Under the pieces are notes generated by a model. The model ran no database searches and was not told where the DNA came from. It saw only the letters and a program-made list of their open reading frames with translations. This document shows, piece by piece, positions 1 to 6,030 of a stretch of DNA of 14,657 bases. Source of the DNA: UBA1206 sp045643125. Lineage in GTDB: Bacteria > Bacillota > Clostridia > Oscillospirales > CAG-382. The position numbers and the translations under genes are program-made. Position 1 is the first letter of the stretch; every line of letters begins with the position of its first letter. The stretch spans positions 1-14,657 of the forward strand of contig JAZUKE010000017.1 of NCBI GenBank assembly GCA_045643125.1, written 5' to 3'.

Positions 1-30
1 AAAAACAGGCTGATTTAACCGTCAGCCTGT
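1..30 (-). terminator. Intrinsic terminator closing the lipoprotein/S-component operon
   Basis: A perfect 9-bp stem (ACAGGCTGA at 5-13 pairing with TCAGCCTGT at 22-30) encloses an 8-base loop. Read on the minus strand it is followed directly by a run of five T, so it fits a terminator for the minus-strand operon that ends at 134. On the plus strand it is followed by TTTCATTTTT, so it could also end a plus-strand gene lying left of the window. Bases 31-133 between it and the S-component gene hold no convincing gene. Confidence 0.75.
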
Positions 31-133
31 TTCATTTTTATCAAGTGCGCACTTACTCACCACATTCTGTGGCGGTTATTTCATAAAACTGTCCTTAAGA
101 ACACTCGGCGTTCGGCGCGTGCTTTTTTGAATA

Positions 134-667
134 TCAATGTATCCTTCCGTTCATTATTTTTGACAATGTTTCCGAAAGCGGGAGGCACAGAAAGCCGAGT
201 GCAAAATTGCTCAGCGCGTGGATAAGGTCAAATTCCAAACCGGCGGCTATCCACGCAAGCGTGGCGCTCCAGCTCATTTTTGCCATTATCGCCCAGATCG
301 GCGCATAAAGGACGCCGAATATAAGCCCGTGAAAACAGCAAAGCGCCGGATAAATGAAGAACGCTGCCTTTTTCGGCGTTTTACGCGGGACGAGCATAGT
401 CAATCCCCAAAGGATAGCCCAGATATACAGATAAGCGAGCCACCACACGGAAAAGCCCGAAAACAGACCTTCGAGGAAAACGTAGACGTATATCGGGATA
501 AGCGCCTTTTTGCGGAAGACGATGGTGAACGTGATCGTGAACATCCCGAGCAGGTGAATGTTCGGCAAAAACTCCATCAATACCTTCGTGCAGTACATCA
601 TCGCGCCGAGAACGGCGAATACCGTAGTTTCCTTTATCGTAAGAAAACTTTTATTTCGTGTAGACAA
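134..667 (-). CDS. ECF-type transporter S component, probably corrinoid-specific
   Basis: A 177-residue, very hydrophobic protein with about six membrane segments (roughly residues 14-32, 37-51, 55-72, 74-93, 101-128 and 134-165), the size and layout of a substrate-binding S component of an energy-coupling factor transporter. Such proteins bind a vitamin in the membrane and work with a shared EcfT and two EcfA ATPases, which are not encoded here. Substrate is inferred from context: the gene follows a transcobalamin-like lipoprotein under a cobalamin riboswitch. The only start that keeps the first helix is TTG at 665-667; it lies inside the upstream gene (17-base overlap), with GGAGAG about 11 bases before it, suggesting translational coupling. 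The fold assignment is by eye; the family is known mostly as hypothetical membrane proteins. Confidence 0.72.
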   Translation of the reverse strand: MSTRNKSFLTIKETTVFAVLGAMMYCTKVLMEFLPNIHLLGMFTITFTIVFRKKALIPIYVYVFLEGLFSGFSVWWLAYLYIWAILWGLTMLVPRKTPKKAAFFIYPALCCFHGLIFGVLYAPIWAIMAKMSWSATLAWIAAGLEFDLIHALSNFALGFLCLPLSETLSKIMNGRIH

Positions 668-1082
668 GCTCGTACTTCTCTCCGTCTTTTATTTCGGCGC
701 CGTCAACGCCGACCGGCATCATCGCTCCGTTTCCGTCGTTGAAAGACCAATACGCGCCGTCTTTGTCGTAGTCGGCGGTAATTCCGTTGACCGTCTTTAA
801 GTAAAGACCGTATTCGCTTTTATCGCCGGCGATAAGACCGTGTTCCGTCATCGCGTCGCCGAGTGTGTTTTTGTCGGTTTTGATGGTGAATATCACCGAC
901 TTGTCGCCGGCTTTTACGTTTACGCTGACGGTTTTTTCTCCGTTTCCGAACGCGGTGTCGGTTTTGTAGACCGCTTTTTCCCAGATCGAATCGGAATCGA
1001 CCTTTCCCGCGCAGGAAGATAAAGCCGCCGTTGTCACGAAGACCGTGACAAGCAGAAGTAAAACAGCAAGTAGTTTTTTCAT
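651..1082 (-). CDS. DUF4430 (transcobalamin-like) lipoprotein, putative corrinoid-binding
   Basis: A 143-residue secreted lipoprotein. The N-terminus has a charged start (MKK), a hydrophobic stretch at about 4-20 and a lipobox ending ALSSC, so Cys23 or its close neighbour should be lipidated and the protein held on the outer face of the membrane. The remaining 120 residues resemble the DUF4430 / transcobalamin C-terminal-like domain, with the typical region GLYLKTVNGI (about 92-101) and YWSFNDGN (about 110-117). In animal transcobalamin this beta domain helps enclose B12. The start is the ATG at 1080-1082 with AAAGGA about 7 bases upstream; the open frame extends further to 1154 but that would destroy the signal peptide. 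It lies between a cobalamin riboswitch and a membrane S component, so it probably captures corrinoids for import. Binding itself is inference. Confidence 0.78.
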   Translation of the reverse strand: MKKLLAVLLLLVTVFVTTAALSSCAGKVDSDSIWEKAVYKTDTAFGNGEKTVSVNVKAGDKSVIFTIKTDKNTLGDAMTEHGLIAGDKSEYGLYLKTVNGITADYDKDGAYWSFNDGNGAMMPVGVDGAEIKDGEKYELVYTK

Positions 1083-1176
1083 AGATACATCCTTTCTTTT
1101 TGTATCATAACAAATATTGAAAAAGAATGTAATTTGTCTGCAATATGACTGCAAAACACAGTTTTACGGTTTCAAC

Positions 1177-1213
1177 AATAAAAATCGCCCTTCCCTAAAC
1201 GGGTAAGGACGCG
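1177..1213 (-). terminator. Riboswitch expression-platform terminator
   Basis: On the minus strand a hairpin pairs CGC and CCTT-CCC (1213-1201, with small bulges) with GGGAAGG and GCG (1195-1186) around a GTTTA loop, then runs into ATTTTTATTGTT. It lies between the cobalamin aptamer and the lipoprotein start at 1082, so it fits a terminator formed when the ligand is bound. Just upstream a second hairpin, GAGATAC (1242-1236) with GTATCTC (1228-1222), could take part in the switch. Confidence 0.7.
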
Positions 1214-1290
1214 AAAGCACAGAGATACCCTGCTCGTATCTCCGTAATGAAACGCATCTTTCCCACATTGCCCGAAAGACTTTTTACATT

Positions 1291-1440
1291 TCACAGACTG
1301 ATAAGCATTCCGACTTGACGCATAAGCGAGTTACGGTAATGGCGGTTGCCGCGGATTTTCACCGCGATTTCCTTATCCCCGGGACAGTATCTTCGGGAGA
1401 TACGCCCGATTCCCCGTTTGGCACGGGGCAATCTGCATTA
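1291..1440 (-). promoter_or_regulatory. Cobalamin riboswitch aptamer
   Basis: Read on the minus strand the leader shows the ordered blocks of a B12 riboswitch: a GTGCC segment in a CCCCGT/ACGGGG hairpin (about 1427-1411), a stem with arms GTATCT/AGATAC, then AAGGAAATC, GGTGAAAATCCGCGGC, AACCGCC and TTACCGTAA, and finally AAGTCGGAATGC near 1315-1305. These match the conserved core (the GGTGAAAATCC, CCGCC-ACTGT and AGTC-GGA-A regions) of the AdoCbl-type class. It sits about 10 bases after a strong promoter and before a U-tailed terminator and a transcobalamin-like lipoprotein gene. Expected behaviour is shut-off of uptake when cobalamin is abundant. The boundaries are approximate. Confidence 0.82.
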
Positions 1441-1455
1441 TTCTTTTACTTATTT

Positions 1456-1484
1456 ATTATAACACATTCTTTTTGTTCCGTCAA
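1456..1484 (-). promoter_or_regulatory. Sigma-A-type promoter of the riboswitch-controlled operon
   Basis: On the minus strand TTGACG (1484-1479), a 17-base spacer and a perfect TATAAT (1461-1456). Transcription should begin near 1449, just before the cobalamin aptamer, which fixes the start of the leader RNA. Confidence 0.85.
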
Positions 1485-1522
1485 GAGCGAAATAATTTTT
1501 TTCTTCTTGACCAACAAAAATA

Positions 1523-1551
1523 TTGACAAACGGAAGCGTTAAGGGTAAAAT
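1523..1551 (+). promoter_or_regulatory. Sigma-A-type promoter of glnN
   Basis: Perfect TTGACA (1523-1528), a 17-base spacer and TAAAAT (1546-1551), giving a start near 1558 and a leader of only about 30 bases before the GTG at 1587. An imperfect inverted repeat, AAGG...CCTT with inner TA/TA (1541-1557), overlaps the -10 box and could be an operator. The divergent riboswitch promoter lies about 40 bases away. Confidence 0.85.
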
Positions 1552-1586
1552 AACCTTATTCATTTTTAATGACGGAGGTAATTGCC

Positions 1587-3683
1587 GTGAAAAATTTACC
1601 CGAATATTTCGGCTCAATGGTTTTCAATGACCGTGTGATGAAAGAAAGACTGCGCCCCGAAATATACCGCGCCCTGCACGAAACGATGAAGAACGGCACC
1701 GTGCTTTACAGCGACATCGCCGATGAAGTGGCGGAAGCTATGAAAAACTGGGCTATTGAAAAAGGCGCCACCCATTTCACACACTGGTTCCAGCCGATGA
1801 CCGGCGTTACCGCCGAAAAGCACGATTCTTTCCTTGTTCCGTCGGGCGGCGGCTCCATAATTATGGAATTCAAGGGCAAGGAGCTTATCAAAGGCGAATC
1901 GGACGCTTCCTCTTTCCCGTCTGGCGGACTCCGCAACACGTTTGAAGCGAGAGGATATACCGCGTGGGATCCCACGTCTTACGCTTTTATAAAAGATAAC
2001 GTACTCTGCATCCCGACCGCGTTCTGCTCCTACGGAGGACACGCGCTCGACAAAAAAACGCCGCTGCTGCGTTCGATGGAAGCGCTGAACAAAGCCGTTA
2101 TGCAGACGCTGCACCTTTTCGGCGAAACCGAAGCGGTTTCGGTCTCGGCTTACGTCGGCTCGGAGCAGGAGTATTTTCTTGTAGACAAAGACCTTTACGA
2201 CAAGCGCGAAGACCTCGTTTTTACCGGCAGGACGCTTTTCGGCGCGATGCCGCCCAAAGGTCAGGAGCTTGACGACCATTACTACGGCGCGATAAAGCAG
2301 CGTGTATCGGCGTATTTTCACGAGCTTGACGAAGCTCTCTGGAATCTCGGCATCCCCGTCAAGACAGAGCACAACGAAGCGGCTCCGTCACAGCACGAGC
2401 TTGCGCCTATGTATATGAGAGCCAACGTCAGCACCGATCAGAACCAGCTCACTATGGAAATAATGCAGTCGGTCGCAAAGAAGAACGGTCTTGTCTGCCT
2501 GCTTCACGAAAAGCCGTTCAGCGGTGTGAACGGAAGCGGCAAGCACAACAACTGGTCCGTTATGACCGACACCGGCGTAAACCTTTTCACTCCCGGCGAC
2601 ACGCCGCATAAAAACGCCCGTTTTCTCCTTTTCCTCTGTGCCGTCATCAAAGCGGTGGACGAACATCAGGATCTGCTGCGTATTGCCGTCGCTTCGGCAG
2701 GCAACGACAGACGTCTCGGTGCGAACGAAGCGCCGCCCGCCGTTATTTCGATGTTCCTCGGCGACGAATTGACCTCGATCCTTGATTCGATAGAAAACGA
2801 TTCCGACTACACCGTGCGCGAAAAAGACCAGATAAAGCTCGGCGCGCACGTTCTGCCCCGCTTCTTGCGCGACACGACAGACCGCAACCGTACTTCCCCG
2901 TTCGCTTTCACCGGCAACAAGTTCGAGTTCCTTATGCTCGGCTCGGCGGATTCGATCGCCTGCGCCAACATTATGATAAACACGGCGTTTGCCGATGCTC
3001 TGACGCAGATAAACGAAGCCCTTGCTTCCTCCGACGATTTCGATACCGCTCTCCATACCGTGATAAAGAAGACTTATTCACGTCACAAGAGAATAGTTTT
3101 CAACGGCAACGGATATGACGAAAAATGGATAAAGGAAGCCACCGAGGTGCGCGGTCTTCTCAACTACCGCACTACACCGGAAGCGCTCGTCCATTACACC
3201 GACAAAAAGAATATCGAGCTCTTTGAACGTCAGAGGATATTCACCGAATCCGAGGTGAAGTCGAGATACGAGATCATCCTTGCGAACTACTGCAAGGTCG
3301 TCAATATCGAAGCGCGCACCGCCTGCGATATGGTGAACCGCGACATCCTCCCCGCCATAAGCCGCTATACGAATGAATTGCAGAACACGATCATCGCCAA
3401 ACGCAGATTCAACGACGGAGCCAAAGTGTCTTACGAGGAAAACACCTGCAATTCCCTTTGCGATCTTGAAGAAAAAATATACGTCCTCAACAAAGAACTT
3501 GAAAACAACATACACGCGGTCGATTCCGCGTCCGATGTCGCAAGCCGTGCGTTTGCGTTCAAGGACAGCGTGCTTCCCGTTATGGACGAGCTTCGCACCT
3601 ACGTTGACAAGGCGGAAACGATGACCGCTTCCGATATGTGGCCGTACCCGACCTATTCGGAACTGCTTTTCAGCAAAATATGA
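1587..3683 (+). CDS. glnN: Type III glutamine synthetase (GlnN)
   Basis: Joins ammonia to glutamate using ATP to make glutamine in the cytoplasm. The 698-residue length is that of the large GSIII class of Bacteroides, cyanobacteria and Clostridia, not the roughly 450-residue GlnA. From the GTG start, the N-terminal GSIII region carries FTHWFQPMTGVTAEKHDSF (about 64-82); the catalytic core has GSEQEYFLVD (191-200, metal-binding glutamates), TEHNEAAPSQHELAP (260-274) and NGSGKHNNWS (315-324, ATP/glutamate site). A C-terminal helical extension typical of GSIII follows to the end. GTG at 1587 is chosen because GGAGG (1574-1578) lies 8 bases before it; the in-frame ATG at 1569 precedes this binding site and cannot use it. 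A DUF4317 gene follows 9 bases after the stop. No GlnR-type site is visible. Confidence 0.95.
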   Translation: MKNLPEYFGSMVFNDRVMKERLRPEIYRALHETMKNGTVLYSDIADEVAEAMKNWAIEKGATHFTHWFQPMTGVTAEKHDSFLVPSGGGSIIMEFKGKELIKGESDASSFPSGGLRNTFEARGYTAWDPTSYAFIKDNVLCIPTAFCSYGGHALDKKTPLLRSMEALNKAVMQTLHLFGETEAVSVSAYVGSEQEYFLVDKDLYDKREDLVFTGRTLFGAMPPKGQELDDHYYGAIKQRVSAYFHELDEALWNLGIPVKTEHNEAAPSQHELAPMYMRANVSTDQNQLTMEIMQSVAKKNGLVCLLHEKPFSGVNGSGKHNNWSVMTDTGVNLFTPGDTPHKNARFLLFLCAVIKAVDEHQDLLRIAVASAGNDRRLGANEAPPAVISMFLGDELTSILDSIENDSDYTVREKDQIKLGAHVLPRFLRDTTDRNRTSPFAFTGNKFEFLMLGSADSIACANIMINTAFADALTQINEALASSDDFDTALHTVIKKTYSRHKRIVFNGNGYDEKWIKEATEVRGLLNYRTTPEALVHYTDKKNIELFERQRIFTESEVKSRYEIILANYCKVVNIEARTACDMVNRDILPAISRYTNELQNTIIAKRRFNDGAKVSYEENTCNSLCDLEEKIYVLNKELENNIHAVDSASDVASRAFAFKDSVLPVMDELRTYVDKAETMTASDMWPYPTYSELLFSKI

Positions 3684-3692
3684 AGGTAAACA

Positions 3693-4826
3693 ATGAACGA
3701 AAAAGAATTACGCGAAATAAAAAGAACGCTTGATCCCGAAAAGACCGCGGTAAACGCGATATACGGCTGTTACGTCAACGGAGAAGGCAAAATAATCTCC
3801 CGCTTCAGAAAGTCCTACGGTATGATACAGCGCGAGGAAGGCGAAAAGTATCTTGCACTTTTCAGAAAAACGATAAGCGGGACGATAGGCAAAACGCTCG
3901 TTGACATTCCGTTCGACACGAACGCCGTTCAGAACAGCGAAGAACACAAGCTGCTCACGCTTCTCAAGGATACCTGCCTTGAAAACGAGACTTCCGTTGA
4001 CAGCCTTTACGAAAAAATAATATCGTCGTGCGGAATACAGGAAAATTATGTCATTCTGCTCACCTGCAACAAATACGACGTCCCCTATAAAACGCACGAC
4101 AACGAAAAGCTCGGCGACAGCGAAGAAGTGTTCACATACATAATATGCACCATCTGCCCCGTGAAAATGTCAAAGTCGTCGCTCGCCTACGATTCCGAGG
4201 AAAAGTCGTTCAAAAACATAAACGGCGACGGCGTCGTGACGTCCCCCGTGCTCGGGTTTATGTTCCCCGCTTTCGACAACAGACAGACCAACATATACGA
4301 CGCTCTTATGTTCACCAAAGACACCGGCGACGCTCACGAGGAGTTCACGTCTTCGGTCTTCGGCAGCAAAATGTCGCTGATGCCCGCAGACGATCAGCGA
4401 AGCACTTTCCGTTCGCTCCTTTGCGAATCGCTTGAAAACGACTGCGACCTTGACGTGGCAAAAGAAGTGCGCCGTCAGTTGAACGAACGCATTGAAGCGC
4501 ACCGTCAGAGCAAGGATCCCGAAAACCTCGTTATCTCCAAAAATCAGGTCAAGGGAATACTCGAAAGCTGCGGCATCGCCGAAGAAAAACTCGTTTCTTT
4601 CAGCGAAAACTACAACGAAAGCTTCGGCAGCACGACAGACCTGCCCCCGAAGAATATAATGGAGACAAAGAAATTTGAGCTTCGCACGCCCGACGTTGTC
4701 ATAAAAGTCGCTCCCGACAAGACAGATCTCGTCGAAACGCGCATCATCGACGGCGTGAAATACGTCCTTATCCGTGCCGACGACGGCGTGGAGCTGAACG
4801 GTCTGCCGCTGAATATAACCGAATAA
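3693..4826 (+). CDS. DUF4317 family protein
   Basis: A 377-residue soluble protein with no signal peptide or membrane segment. I recognise the DUF4317 pattern found widely in Clostridia: an opening close to MNEKELREIKR..., then GCYVNGEGKIIS (about 25-36), a SGTIGKTLVDI stretch (about 62-72), YDVPYKT (about 128-134), EEVFTYIICTICPVK (about 144-158) and GFMFPAFDNRQTNIYDALM (about 188-206). No biochemical role is known for the family and I see no catalytic motif. The ATG at 3693 has GAAGGT 5 bases upstream, overlapping the glnN stop region. The 9-base gap to glnN and the shared terminator at 4832-4863 say the two are co-transcribed, so a link to nitrogen metabolism is possible but unproven. Confidence 0.85.
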   Translation: MNEKELREIKRTLDPEKTAVNAIYGCYVNGEGKIISRFRKSYGMIQREEGEKYLALFRKTISGTIGKTLVDIPFDTNAVQNSEEHKLLTLLKDTCLENETSVDSLYEKIISSCGIQENYVILLTCNKYDVPYKTHDNEKLGDSEEVFTYIICTICPVKMSKSSLAYDSEEKSFKNINGDGVVTSPVLGFMFPAFDNRQTNIYDALMFTKDTGDAHEEFTSSVFGSKMSLMPADDQRSTFRSLLCESLENDCDLDVAKEVRRQLNERIEAHRQSKDPENLVISKNQVKGILESCGIAEEKLVSFSENYNESFGSTTDLPPKNIMETKKFELRTPDVVIKVAPDKTDLVETRIIDGVKYVLIRADDGVELNGLPLNITE

Positions 4827-4831
4827 AAGCA

Positions 4832-4863
4832 AAAGGCTGAAAGCACGACCGCTTTCAGCCTTT
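4832..4863. terminator. Bidirectional terminator between convergent operons
   Basis: A perfect 13-bp stem, AAAGGCTGAAAGC (4832-4844) with GCTTTCAGCCTTT (4851-4863), around a 6-base loop. It lies 6 bases after the DUF4317 stop (plus strand) and 13 bases after the stop of the minus-strand acetyltransferase gene, so it serves both convergent units. The arms supply the A- and T-rich flanks in each direction. Confidence 0.88.
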
Positions 4864-4875
4864 ATATTATCAGCC

Positions 4876-6030
4876 TTAAAATCTCTCAAACAGATTCATC
4901 TGTTTTTCGGGGAACATATCGTAAAGCAGTTCTTCTTTTGCTTTTATCTCGGTGTCGGCAAGGTAGGAAGCGCTGCCGCGTTTCACGCCGCCGAAAGCAA
5001 GAAGAGAAAACGCATTTATCGACATCGAAACGTCCCATTCTCCGTCTTTTTCAAACGAAACGTCGGTTTTGTCACCGAAAGACACGGTGTAAACGCCGTT
5101 GTTGGACTCAATCACATCGCCGGTTATTCTGATCCTTATGCTTCCGTTATACTTCGGATAATCGTTGAGGGAAAGTATTTTTCTCACGTTCACTACCCTG
5201 CCTTCGGCTCCGTTGAGAACGCCGACGGTGATCCCCTTGTCAATGCCGATAAGGTACTCGACGGGCGAATCGCTTTCGAGCAGTCTGAAAAATACGTTTT
5301 TATACTGTCCGTCGAAAAGTCTGAGGAAGCCGAGTATGCCGTAAAGCGACTTCACGTCGGTGTAAACAAGCTCGTTCACCACGAGCGTCTCGCCGTCGGG
5401 AGTGACGGTGGCATAAGACACGGGGCTATTTTCCGAATACCAGAGATATGTATATTTCTTCGTCTTTATGGGATCGGATGAATAGACTTTCCCGTCGTTT
5501 CTTGCCATACAGAGATTCATTTTTTCGGCGTACTTGCCGTAAACGTCAAGCAGACCTTCGAGAATTTCTTTCTGCCCTTTATACAAAACGCCGTCGTTGT
5601 TGCGTTCTATATGGGTGAGGAACGCAAAAGGCACCGTTATTTCCTTATGGCGGAACGCAAGCTCGTAGCCGAATTTGCGGTAGTATCTGTAAGAAAACGG
5701 ATAAAGCAGCGAAAGATCCCAGCCCTTTTCTTCGCATCTTTTGAATATCTCGTTGAATATCGCTCTGATACAGCCGCTGCGGCGGTATTCGGGATAAGTG
5801 GAAACGCCCGCGATACCCACGCAGCCGACGGTTTTTCCGTTGTACGTCACCTTGTAATCCTTGACGGCTATCTGCGCCATAAGCGTTTCGTTGTCGTCTT
5901 CAAATGCGCCTATGAAGTCCTCCTCCATATCGTCGCCGACTTCAGAAGAATCGAGCGAATATTTGAACGCGCACGCCATAAGGGACTGCGTTTTTTTGTT
6001 TTCACCGTTTTTGATGTCTCTGATTATCAT
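4876..6030 (-). CDS. Eis-like GNAT acetyltransferase
   Basis: A 384-residue cytoplasmic protein, much longer than a single GNAT domain and the length of the Eis family (two GNAT-like folds plus an SCP2-like C-terminal domain). The acetyl-CoA loop is seen in VGIAGVSTYPEYRRSGCIRA (71-90), followed by SLLYPFSYRYYRKFGYE (107-123). In Mycobacterium tuberculosis Eis the tyrosine of the matching FGY motif is the general acid and the C-terminal carboxylate, on a Phe, is the base; here Tyr122 and a terminal Phe384 are both present. The acceptor is unknown; Eis enzymes acetylate amines, including some aminoglycosides, but resistance cannot be inferred. The ATG at 6028-6030 overlaps the stop of the upstream glycosidase gene as ATGA, with AAGGAGA 7 bases before it, so expression is probably coupled. 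It is the last gene of the Crp operon. Confidence 0.82.
   Translation of the reverse strand: MIIRDIKNGENKKTQSLMACAFKYSLDSSEVGDDMEEDFIGAFEDDNETLMAQIAVKDYKVTYNGKTVGCVGIAGVSTYPEYRRSGCIRAIFNEIFKRCEEKGWDLSLLYPFSYRYYRKFGYELAFRHKEITVPFAFLTHIERNNDGVLYKGQKEILEGLLDVYGKYAEKMNLCMARNDGKVYSSDPIKTKKYTYLWYSENSPVSYATVTPDGETLVVNELVYTDVKSLYGILGFLRLFDGQYKNVFFRLLESDSPVEYLIGIDKGITVGVLNGAEGRVVNVRKILSLNDYPKYNGSIRIRITGDVIESNNGVYTVSFGDKTDVSFEKDGEWDVSMSINAFSLLAFGGVKRGSASYLADTEIKAKEELLYDMFPEKQMNLFERF

Noticed and set aside
1569..1586. ATG at 1569 as the start of glnN
   Set aside because: It lies before and within the GGAGG binding site that serves the GTG at 1587, and the shorter protein begins as GSIII homologues do.
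1614..2372. Minus-strand open frame of 252 codons inside glnN
   Set aside because: Antisense shadow of a clear GSIII gene, Arg/Phe/Val-rich and without any recognisable motif.
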